Positions 33,143 to 41,419 of a stretch of 64,000 bases of DNA are shown here, in pieces. The notes below the pieces were generated by a model. It made no database searches and was not told the origin of the DNA. It saw only the letters and a list, made by a program, of their open reading frames with translations. A program made the position numbers and the translations under genes. Numbering within the stretch: position 1 is the first letter of the stretch; the number at the start of each line of letters is the position of its first letter. Source of the DNA: Flemingiibacterium sp045636145 (GTDB lineage Bacteria; Bacillota; Clostridia; Oscillospirales; CAG-272); contig JAZTWV010000047.1 in NCBI GenBank assembly GCA_045636145.1, forward strand, positions 1 to 64,000, written 5' to 3'.

Positions 33143-35317
33143 ATGAAGATAATTAAAAGAAACGGCTCAGAGGCAGAGTTTGACAAGCAAAAAATTGCGG
33201 TTGCCATAAGCAAGGCAAACAACGCGGTGGAGGAAAGCTTCCGCATAACACCGCTTCAGATTGATCGGATAGTGGAAAGTGTGGTTATATCCTGCGAAAC
33301 ACTTGGAAGATCTCCCGGAGTTGAAGAAGTACAGGATATGGTAGAGCATCAGCTCATGGCGCACGGTGCATTTGAGCTTGCGAAGATATATATAACCTAC
33401 CGCTATACCAGAAGCCTTGTCCGTCAGTCCAATACAACGGACGACAAGATACTTTCGCTCATTGAGTGCAACAATGAGGAAGCAAAGCAGGAAAATTCCA
33501 ACAAGAATCCTGTGATAAATTCCACACAGCGCGATTATATGGCAGGCGAGGTGTCCCGCGATATAACCAACCGTATTCTTCTTCCCGAGGATATTGTAAA
33601 GGCTCACAACGAGGGTATTATTCATTTCCACGATTCGGATTACTTTGCTCAGCATATGCATAACTGCGATCTCGTGAATCTTGAAGATATGCTGCAAAAC
33701 GGAACTGTTATTACAGGCACTTTGATCGAACGCCCTCACAGCTTTTCCACCGCTTGCAATATCGCAACGCAGATCATCGCGCAGGTAGCATCCAATCAGT
33801 ACGGCGGTCAGTCCATTTCGCTTACCCACCTTGCACCGTTTGTGGCGGTGAGCCGTGAGAAGATCACACGGGACGTTAAGGGCGAGATGGCGGATATCGG
33901 CACGGAGCTGTCGGAGGATAAGATAAGCGAGCTTGTTGAGCGCAGACTGCGCGAGGAGATACGCCGCGGTGTGCAGACCATACAGTATCAGGTGGTAACG
34001 CTTCTTACAACCAACGGACAGGCTCCCTTTGTTACGGTGTTCATGTATCTTAACGAGGCAAAGAGTGAGCAGGAAAAGCGTGACCTTGCGCTTATTATAG
34101 AGGAAGTGCTTGAACAACGCTTGCAGGGCGTTAAAAACGAGAAGGGCGTTTGGGTAACGCCTGCCTTCCCGAAGCTTGTCTATGTGCTTGAAGAGGATAA
34201 TATTAACGAGGGTGCTCCTTACTATTATCTCACAAGGCTTGCGGCGAAATGTACCGCAAAGCGCATGGTGCCGGACTATATTTCGGAAAAGAAGATGCTT
34301 GAGCTGAAAATCGACAAAAACGGTGAGGGTCACTGCTACACCTGCATGGGATGTCGCAGCTTCTTAACTCCGTATGTTGACGAAAACGGCGAGCCGAAAT
34401 ATTACGGCAGATTCAATCAGGGCGTTGTGACTCTCAATCTTGTAGATATCGCGCTGTCCTCCGAAAAAGACCGTGACGCGTTCTATAAGATATTCGATGA
34501 GCGTCTTGAGCTTTGTCACCGTGCGCTCATGTGCCGTCATAACCGCCTTAAGGGCACACTTTCCGATGCCGCGCCAATACTTTGGCAGTACGGTGCTCTG
34601 GCACGTCTTGAAAAGGGTGAAACCATAGATAAACTGCTTTACGGCGGATATTCAACCATATCCCTCGGTTATGCGGGACTTTATGAGTGCGTGCGCTATA
34701 TGACGGGCAAATCTCATACCGACCCCGAAGCAACTCCATTTGCTCTTGAGGTGATGGAATATCTCAACGCCGCCTGCCGCCGCTGGAAAGCCGAGCATAA
34801 TATCGACTTCTCGCTTTACGGCACTCCCCTTGAATCCACAACCTACAAATTTGCAAAATGTCTCCAGCGCCGTTTCGGAATCATCAAGGGCGTTACTGAC
34901 AAGTCATATGTAACAAACTCCTATCACGTTCATGTTACCGAGGAGATAAACGCTTTTGACAAGCTTATATTTGAAGCGAAGTTCCAGGCTCTTTCTCCCG
35001 GTGGTGCTATCAGCTATGTTGAAGTGCCCAATATGCAGAACAATCTGGAAGCGGTCATGCAGGTCATCCGCTGTATCTATGACAATATCATGTACGCGGA
35101 GCTTAACACCAAGAGCGACTACTGCCAGGTGTGCGGATTCGACGGCGAGATCGAAATAAGGGAGACTGACGGCAAGCTTGTGTGGACTTGTCCTCAGTGC
35201 GGCAATAACGATCAGGACAAAATGAATGTTGCGCGCCGCACCTGCGGTTATATCGGTACGCAGTATTGGAATCAGGGTCGTACACAGGAAATAAAGGAAA
35301 GGGTACTTCATCTGTAA
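33143..35317 (+). CDS. nrdD: Anaerobic (class III) ribonucleoside-triphosphate reductase
   Basis: Makes dNTPs without oxygen by a glycyl radical. Start set at ATG 33143 (MKIIKRNGSEAEF), 8 nt after GGAG; the open frame extends further 5' through the promoter. 724 residues: an N-terminal ATP-cone (~1-95) for allosteric control, the barrel with CYTCMGCRSF, a Zn site CQVCGF...CPQCGN and the glycyl radical loop RRTCGYIGTQYW at the end. Followed by nrdG 3 nt later. Confidence 0.95.
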   Translation: MKIIKRNGSEAEFDKQKIAVAISKANNAVEESFRITPLQIDRIVESVVISCETLGRSPGVEEVQDMVEHQLMAHGAFELAKIYITYRYTRSLVRQSNTTDDKILSLIECNNEEAKQENSNKNPVINSTQRDYMAGEVSRDITNRILLPEDIVKAHNEGIIHFHDSDYFAQHMHNCDLVNLEDMLQNGTVITGTLIERPHSFSTACNIATQIIAQVASNQYGGQSISLTHLAPFVAVSREKITRDVKGEMADIGTELSEDKISELVERRLREEIRRGVQTIQYQVVTLLTTNGQAPFVTVFMYLNEAKSEQEKRDLALIIEEVLEQRLQGVKNEKGVWVTPAFPKLVYVLEEDNINEGAPYYYLTRLAAKCTAKRMVPDYISEKKMLELKIDKNGEGHCYTCMGCRSFLTPYVDENGEPKYYGRFNQGVVTLNLVDIALSSEKDRDAFYKIFDERLELCHRALMCRHNRLKGTLSDAAPILWQYGALARLEKGETIDKLLYGGYSTISLGYAGLYECVRYMTGKSHTDPEATPFALEVMEYLNAACRRWKAEHNIDFSLYGTPLESTTYKFAKCLQRRFGIIKGVTDKSYVTNSYHVHVTEEINAFDKLIFEAKFQALSPGGAISYVEVPNMQNNLEAVMQVIRCIYDNIMYAELNTKSDYCQVCGFDGEIEIRETDGKLVWTCPQCGNNDQDKMNVARRTCGYIGTQYWNQGRTQEIKERVLHL

Positions 35318-35320
35318 GCC

Positions 35321-35842
35321 ATGTATTACGGAAACATAAAAAACTGCGACGTGGCAAACGGTGTTGGCGTGCGTGTGACGCTGTTTGTGTCGGGGTGCAC
35401 CAACAGATGCGAGCATTGCTTTCAGCCGGAGACGTGGGATTTTTCCTTCGGTGAGGAATTTACCAGCACAGTGGAGGACAAAATTCTCGATATGCTGAAG
35501 CCGTCGTATATAAACGGACTCACGGTGCTTGGCGGCGAGCCTTTTGAGCCGCAAAACCAGCGTGCGCTTCTGCCGTTTCTCAGACGTGTGCGTGAGGCGT
35601 ATCCGGAGAAGGACATATGGGCATTTTCCGGCTTTACATACGAGGAACTTCGACATGACGGCTCACATCCGAGATGCGAGGCGACGGACGAAATACTCTC
35701 GCTTATTGATGTGTTGGTGGACGGACGGTATGTTCACGAAAAGCGCAATCTTATGCTGAAATTCCGCGGATCGTCCAATCAGCGTTTAATTGACATGAAT
35801 GCCACACGCTTGACGGGACAGATCGTTTTGTGGGACGAGTAA
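35321..35842 (+). CDS. nrdG: Anaerobic ribonucleotide reductase activating protein
   Basis: Radical SAM activase that puts the glycyl radical on NrdD. 173 residues, CTNRCEHCF (CxxxCxxC) binds the 4Fe-4S cluster; GVGVRVTLFVSG precedes it as in the family. Starts 3 nt after nrdD. Confidence 0.95.
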   Translation: MYYGNIKNCDVANGVGVRVTLFVSGCTNRCEHCFQPETWDFSFGEEFTSTVEDKILDMLKPSYINGLTVLGGEPFEPQNQRALLPFLRRVREAYPEKDIWAFSGFTYEELRHDGSHPRCEATDEILSLIDVLVDGRYVHEKRNLMLKFRGSSNQRLIDMNATRLTGQIVLWDE

Positions 35843-35889
35843 TAAAATGTAACTGCGAGCAAAGTTTGCAAAAACAGAAACGCTTTTGT

Positions 35890-35978
35890 AAAATAAACGG
35901 CAGGAGCAAGCCCCTGCCCTACAGAATACCATAAATCTCGGTTGTAGGGCGGGGGCTTGCTCCCGCCGTTTTATTTTA
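35890..35978. repeat. Dispersed inverted repeat, copy 1
   Basis: Two near-perfect arms: 35890-35923 (AAAATAAACGGC ... CCCTACA) and 35943-35978 (TGTAGGGCGGGGG ... GCCGTTTTATTTT) around a 19-nt loop, in the gap between convergent nrdG and carB. It can fold into a ~34-bp hairpin and may serve as the transcription end. Same core as 43335-43410 and 52574-52652. Confidence 0.85.
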
Positions 35979-36002
35979 TATCAGATTCACTATTGCAAAA
36001 TC

Positions 36003-39000
36003 TTAAAGTACAACCTTGCCTTCGTAGATCTTGGTGGCATCGCCTGAGAGGTATACCGCTTCATCGGTGTAGCGAATCTTGAGATCGCCGCCCTTTAATT
36101 TAACGGTGATTTCCTCATTCTTGGGGCAGTATCCGTTTTCAACCGCCGCCACTACAGCCGCACACGCACCGCTTCCACAGGCGAAGGTTTCGCCGGAGCC
36201 GCGCTCCCATACACGCATTTTAAGTGTGTGGGAATTGAGAACCTTGACAAATTCGGTGTTCACACGCTCGGGGAACAGCGGATCGTTTTCAAACTTCGGA
36301 CCAAGCTCCTGCAAATTAAGATTGTCAAGCACATCCTCAAACTCATCATTGAACACAACGCAGTGAGGATTGCCCATAGACACGCAGGTGATACGGTAAC
36401 GGTCGCCGGCAACCTGGGTAGGAACGCCGATCACGTTTCGAAGAGCCATCTTCACGGGGATAAGGGAGGGATTAAGCTCCGCCTTGCCCATGTTGACGGT
36501 AACGTTGCTGACCTCGCCGCTTACCTTTTCATATGTGGTCTCGCGGATTCCGCTCAGCGTTTCGATGGTAACGGTTTCGCCGTTTGCCATCTTATTGTCT
36601 ACCATATACTTTACAATGCAGCGTGCCGCATTGCCGCACATCTTGCCCTCTGTACCGTCAAGATTGAACATACGCATCTTAACGTCAGCCACGTCGGATG
36701 GGTACATCAGCACTACTCCGTCGCCGCCGATGCCGAAGTGACGGTCTGCAAGGCGGATGGAAAGTCCTTCGGGATTGTCGATCTTCTGGTTAAAGCAGTT
36801 GAAGTAGATATAGTCGTTTCCGCAGGCTTCCATCTTGGTAAATTCAAGAGTTGCCTTTGAGTCGCGCATATCGTTGATATCAACAAGCTCGGTACAGCTC
36901 TGAGAATAACGGCTCTTAAGGCAGTCTGCAACCGCATTTGCCGTATCTATAGAGGTAAGGCAGGGGATTGCGCGCTCAACCGTCTTGCGGCGTATCTTAA
37001 CGCTGTCACGGGTAGGAATACGTCCCTTAGCGGATGTGGAGATAACATAGTCGATACGTCCGGATTCGATAAGCTTAAGGGTGTTGTTTTCGCCCTCGTG
37101 AATCTTATCTACGGTCTTGACCTTCATTCCGTAGTCTGCGATTACTTCTGCAGTGCCGCGAGTCGCGTAAAGCTCAAAGCCAAGGTCATAGAATCTCTTT
37201 GCGGTTTCGCCGATCTCGGACTTGTCGGAATCGCGGACGGTTATGAATATGCCGCCCTGCTTCTTCAGCTTGTAGCCTGCCGCAACGAGACCCTTGAACA
37301 GTGCTTCCTCGCGTGTGCTTGCAAGACCCAGAACCTCACCTGTGGACTTCATTTCCGGACCGAGGTGGTTGTCAACGTTCATCAGCTTTTCAAAGGAGAA
37401 TACAGGCACCTTTACAGCAACATAAGGAGATGTCTTGTAAAGTCCTGTGCCGTAGCCCATATCCTTAAGTTTTTCGCCAAGCATACAGCGTGTGGCAAGG
37501 TCTACCATAGGAACGCCTGTAACCTTGCTGATATAGGGGATCGTACGGGAAGAACGGGGGTTGACCTCGATAACATACAGTCTGTGGTCCTGATTGCTTA
37601 TAAGGTACTGTATGTTTACAAGACCCATTATCTTAAGAGATGTGGAAAGGTTCTTTGTTACTTCAATAATCTCCTCGCGGAGCTTATCGGTGATGTTCCA
37701 TGCCGGATATACCGCAATAGAGTCGCCGGAGTGGATACCGGTACGCTCAACGTGCTCCATGATACCGGGGATGAGGATATCATCGCCGTCACAGATAGCG
37801 TCAACCTCAAGCTCGATACCCATGAGGTATTTGTCTATAAGAACGGGGTTTTCGATGTTGTTTGCAAGGATTATCTTCATGTATTCCTTGATATCGTCCT
37901 CAGTAAAGGCGATGATCATATTCTGACCGCCGAGAACGTATGAGGGACGCATGAGAACGGGATATCCTATACGGGAAGCAACAGTAAGTGCTTCCTCTGT
38001 TGTCATTACGGTGAAGCCCTCGGGACGTGCTACGTGATTTGCTTCAAGCAGTGCATCAAAGCGTTCTCTGTCCTCTGCCGCGTCGATTGAATCGGCGGAG
38101 GTGCCGAGGATGTTTACGCCGTGCTCGGACATAAACTTTGTGAGCTTGATAGCGGTCTGACCGCCGAATGCTACTACAACGCCATAAGGCTTCTCGGTTT
38201 CGATGATGTTCATTACATCCTCGGGAGTAAGCGGCTCGAAGTAGAGTCTGTCGGCAGTGTCGAAGTCGGTGGAAACGGTTTCGGGGTTGTTGTTTACGAT
38301 AACAACATCGTAGCCTGCCTGCTTCAGCGACCATACGCAGTGCACGGATGCATAGTCAAACTCGATACCCTGACCGATTCGGATAGGACCTGAACCGAAA
38401 ACGATTACAGTCTTCTTTGAGGGATATTTCTTCTTCTCAATAAACTCTGCCGCCTCGTTTTCATCGTCGTAGGTGGAGTAGAAATAGGGGGTGTTTGCGG
38501 AGAATTCTGCCGCGCAGGTGTCAACCACCTTATAAACGGCACTCTTGTGCATACCATCGGGAAGTGCCTTGCCGCAGTATTCTTCGATAAGCTTGTCGGG
38601 GAAGCCCATTACCTTGGCTTCATGGTAAAGCTCCTTTGTCAGAGCTTCATCTTTGAGGCTGTGCTCCATTTTGATAAGATTGAGGAATTTATTTAAGAAC
38701 CATTCGTCGATCATGGTGATCTCGTGAATCTTATCCACGGTAGTTCCGCGGCGAAGTGCCTCGTAAACGATAAACAGACGCTCATCGTCCACGTTGTAAA
38801 GTCTTGACGCTACATCCTCATCGGACAGCTCGCGGTATTTCTTGTGCGAGAGGCAGTTCATGCCGATCTCAACACCGCGTACCGCTTTCATTATAGCCTG
38901 CTCAAAGGAAGTACCGATAGCCATGACCTCACCGGTTGCCTTCATCTGAGTGCCGAGGGTTCTCTTGGCGTAAACGAATTTATCAAAGGGCCACTTGGGG

Positions 39001-40070
39001 AATTTTACAACAATATAGTCGATAGTAGGCTCAAAGCAAGCATAGGTCGTGCCTGTTACCGCGTTGAGAATTTCGGGAAGTGTGTAGCCTATAGCGATCT
39101 TTGCCGCAACCTTTGCAATGGGATAACCTGTTGCCTTGGATGCAAGGGCGGAGGAACGGGATACGCGGGGGTTTACCTCGATAACAGCGTATTCCTTGCT
39201 TTCGGGATGAAGTGCGAACTGACAGTTACATCCGCCCTCGATTTCAAGCTCTTGGATAATGTCAAGAGCCGCGCCGCGGAGCATCTGATATTCGTCATCG
39301 GAGAGAGTTACCGCAGGGGCAACAACCACGGAGTCGCCGGTGTGAACGCCTACAGGGTCCACGTTTTCCATGGAGCAGATGGTGATAACGTTGCCTGCGC
39401 TGTCGCGCATAACCTCAAATTCGATCTCTTTCCAGCCGGATACGCACTTTTCAACAAGCACCTGGTGAATAGGAGAAGCGTTGAGACCGCCGTTTGTGAT
39501 CTCGATAAACTCATCCTCGTTGTATGCGATGCCGCCGCCTGTTCCGCCGAGGGTGAATGCGGGGCGGATAATAAGCGGATAGCCGTTTGCATGGGCAAAT
39601 TCAAGTGCCGCGTGAAGATCGTTTACAACGAGAGAGGGAATGCAGGGCTGACCTATTTTCATCATGGTGTCCTTGAACATCTGACGGTCCTCAGCCTTGT
39701 CGATGGTTTCGGGACGTGCACCGAGAAGCTTTACGCCCATTTTGTCAAGGAAGCCTTCCTTTGCAAGCTGCATTGACAGGGTAAGACCTGTCTGACCGCC
39801 AAGGGTGGACAGCAGGCTGTCGGGGCGTTCCTTTTCGATTATACGCTTGATCGTGGGCAGTGTAAGAGGCTCAATGTAAACCTCGTCTGCCATAGCGTTG
39901 TCTGTCATTATGGTCGCAGGGTTGGAGTTTACAAGAACGACCTCAAGACCGTCCTCTTTAAGCGCACGGCACGCCTGTGTGCCTGCGTAGTCAAATTCGG
40001 CTGCCTGACCGATAACAATAGGACCTGAGCCGATAACCATTACTTTTTTTATATCTTTTCTGAGCGGCAT
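36003..40070 (-). CDS. carB-dapF: Carbamoyl-phosphate synthase large subunit fused to diaminopimelate epimerase
   Basis: 1355 residues in one open frame. Residues ~1-1065 are a complete CarB: two ATP-grasp halves (repeats begin MVIGSGPIVIGQ and VFGSGPIRIGQG) and an MGS-like allosteric domain (~930-1060). From ~1075 (LEFTKMEACGNDY) to the end is a full DapF, ~281 residues, with both catalytic cysteines: GKMCGNAAR (~1145) and FACGSGACAA (~1298). A short linker and Met ~1068 (INDMRD) precede it, but no good internal ribosome site is seen. CarB feeds arginine and pyrimidine synthesis; DapF makes meso-DAP for lysine and peptidoglycan. 19 nt after carA. Confidence 0.93.
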   Translation of the reverse strand: MPLRKDIKKVMVIGSGPIVIGQAAEFDYAGTQACRALKEDGLEVVLVNSNPATIMTDNAMADEVYIEPLTLPTIKRIIEKERPDSLLSTLGGQTGLTLSMQLAKEGFLDKMGVKLLGARPETIDKAEDRQMFKDTMMKIGQPCIPSLVVNDLHAALEFAHANGYPLIIRPAFTLGGTGGGIAYNEDEFIEITNGGLNASPIHQVLVEKCVSGWKEIEFEVMRDSAGNVITICSMENVDPVGVHTGDSVVVAPAVTLSDDEYQMLRGAALDIIQELEIEGGCNCQFALHPESKEYAVIEVNPRVSRSSALASKATGYPIAKVAAKIAIGYTLPEILNAVTGTTYACFEPTIDYIVVKFPKWPFDKFVYAKRTLGTQMKATGEVMAIGTSFEQAIMKAVRGVEIGMNCLSHKKYRELSDEDVASRLYNVDDERLFIVYEALRRGTTVDKIHEITMIDEWFLNKFLNLIKMEHSLKDEALTKELYHEAKVMGFPDKLIEEYCGKALPDGMHKSAVYKVVDTCAAEFSANTPYFYSTYDDENEAAEFIEKKKYPSKKTVIVFGSGPIRIGQGIEFDYASVHCVWSLKQAGYDVVIVNNNPETVSTDFDTADRLYFEPLTPEDVMNIIETEKPYGVVVAFGGQTAIKLTKFMSEHGVNILGTSADSIDAAEDRERFDALLEANHVARPEGFTVMTTEEALTVASRIGYPVLMRPSYVLGGQNMIIAFTEDDIKEYMKIILANNIENPVLIDKYLMGIELEVDAICDGDDILIPGIMEHVERTGIHSGDSIAVYPAWNITDKLREEIIEVTKNLSTSLKIMGLVNIQYLISNQDHRLYVIEVNPRSSRTIPYISKVTGVPMVDLATRCMLGEKLKDMGYGTGLYKTSPYVAVKVPVFSFEKLMNVDNHLGPEMKSTGEVLGLASTREEALFKGLVAAGYKLKKQGGIFITVRDSDKSEIGETAKRFYDLGFELYATRGTAEVIADYGMKVKTVDKIHEGENNTLKLIESGRIDYVISTSAKGRIPTRDSVKIRRKTVERAIPCLTSIDTANAVADCLKSRYSQSCTELVDINDMRDSKATLEFTKMEACGNDYIYFNCFNQKIDNPEGLSIRLADRHFGIGGDGVVLMYPSDVADVKMRMFNLDGTEGKMCGNAARCIVKYMVDNKMANGETVTIETLSGIRETTYEKVSGEVSNVTVNMGKAELNPSLIPVKMALRNVIGVPTQVAGDRYRITCVSMGNPHCVVFNDEFEDVLDNLNLQELGPKFENDPLFPERVNTEFVKVLNSHTLKMRVWERGSGETFACGSGACAAVVAAVENGYCPKNEEITVKLKGGDLKIRYTDEAVYLSGDATKIYEGKVVL

Positions 40071-40089
40071 ATGTGTTCCTCCATTCTGC

Positions 40090-41163
40090 TTATTTCATTA
40101 AACCTATAAACTCGTCATAGATAAAGTCGGTGGCGTTGGGACCTCCTGCAGTGCCGGGACGGAACTGCACTCCGAGTGCGGGGATGTTCTTGTATTTTAC
40201 TCCCTCAACCGTACCGTCGTTGCCGTTTTTGTAGGTTACGGTGATGCTTTCGGGAAGCGTTGCCTCGTCAAGCGTATAACCCTGATTCTGAGATGTGATA
40301 AACACGCGCTTGTCGGAAAGTCTGATAGAGGGCATACCGCCGCGGTGCCCGTGGGGGAGCTTTACGGATTTTGCACCCTCTGATACTGCCAGCATAAGGT
40401 GTCCGAGGCAGATTCCGAGAATCGGAATGTTTTTCTTTGCGATCTTTGCAATCTCGGCGATGATATCAGGGTGCGACATAGGATCGGAAGGTCCGTTTGA
40501 AAGCACGATTCCGTCGGGATTCAGCGCCGCGATATCCTCGGCCTTAGTTCCGGCAGGAACGGTGATAACCTCGCATCCCCGTGCCATAAGTGCGGTCTTT
40601 ATGGAGTCTGAAACACCAAAATCCCACAAAACTACCTTTTTCGTGGCATTTTCGGGCTTTTCGGAGGTTACTTCTCCGCAGGTAACAGCCGAAACGGCAT
40701 CCGGTGCGGTATATGCTTTAATTTCCGCTGTCACAGCGCCGATATCGCTCGGAAGCTCATATGCTATCTTGGCTTTCATCGAGCCGTGATCGCGAAGGAT
40801 GCGTGTAAGCTTTCTCGTGTCGATGCCGGAGATGCCCACTATCTTATTTTCCCTCAAAAAAACGTCAAGAGCACCCTCACATCTGAAATTGGAAGGCTCT
40901 TGACATAATTCTCTGACAATATAAGCACAAACAGATGTGCCCTTACTTTCACATTCATGGGAAACAACACCATAATTACCGATAAGAGGGAACGTCTGGA
41001 CAACGAGCTGTCCCTTGTAGCCTGTATCGGTAAGTGTTGACATATAGCCGGTCATTGCGGTGGTAAAAACAGTTTCACCCATTACCTCGGCTTCATAGCC
41101 AAAGGATTTTCCGCAAAAAACCATACCGTTTTCAAGTATCAGGTATGTCGGTTTAGTCTGCAT
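40090..41163 (-). CDS. carA: Carbamoyl-phosphate synthase small subunit with degenerate glutaminase site
   Basis: 357 residues, full length. The N-terminal CarA domain (~1-150) and a class I amidotransferase domain (~175-355). The nucleophile is kept (Cys ~252 in LGICLGHLML). The usual GHQ is GHL, SQNHG is SQNQG (~291-295), and the His-Pro-Glu of the triad is FRPGT (~334-338), so the catalytic His and Glu are Arg and Gly. Glutaminase activity is therefore doubtful; the synthase may use free ammonia. It could still act as a structural subunit. GGAGG before the ATG; operon with carB-dapF. Confidence 0.9.
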   Translation of the reverse strand: MQTKPTYLILENGMVFCGKSFGYEAEVMGETVFTTAMTGYMSTLTDTGYKGQLVVQTFPLIGNYGVVSHECESKGTSVCAYIVRELCQEPSNFRCEGALDVFLRENKIVGISGIDTRKLTRILRDHGSMKAKIAYELPSDIGAVTAEIKAYTAPDAVSAVTCGEVTSEKPENATKKVVLWDFGVSDSIKTALMARGCEVITVPAGTKAEDIAALNPDGIVLSNGPSDPMSHPDIIAEIAKIAKKNIPILGICLGHLMLAVSEGAKSVKLPHGHRGGMPSIRLSDKRVFITSQNQGYTLDEATLPESITVTYKNGNDGTVEGVKYKNIPALGVQFRPGTAGGPNATDFIYDEFIGLMK

Positions 41164-41201
41164 ATATATACCTCCATAATCAAGTCTTTGTATCTCATAT
41201 T

Positions 41202-41230
41202 ATTATACCATTTTATCGGCTTTATGTCAA
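41202..41230 (-). promoter_or_regulatory. Promoter of carA-carB/dapF
   Basis: Perfect TTGACA and TATAAT with a 17-bp spacer and TGG before the -10. The short leader (~30 nt) leaves no room for a PyrR attenuator. Confidence 0.8.
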
Positions 41231-41419
41231 GGGTTTAATATGTATAAATGTTGAGGCAAATGGGTGCCGATTGTTGTGAAAAGGAATAAAGTGGGAAAAA
41301 TCACCATAAATCAGATAGAAAATTTGGTCATATTTTCACTGTTCTCTGATTGGAACTTTTTTTGGGAAATCTCGTCTTATTTGGTGATAAGATTATTATA
41401 TTACGGGAGGCGTTTTTGT

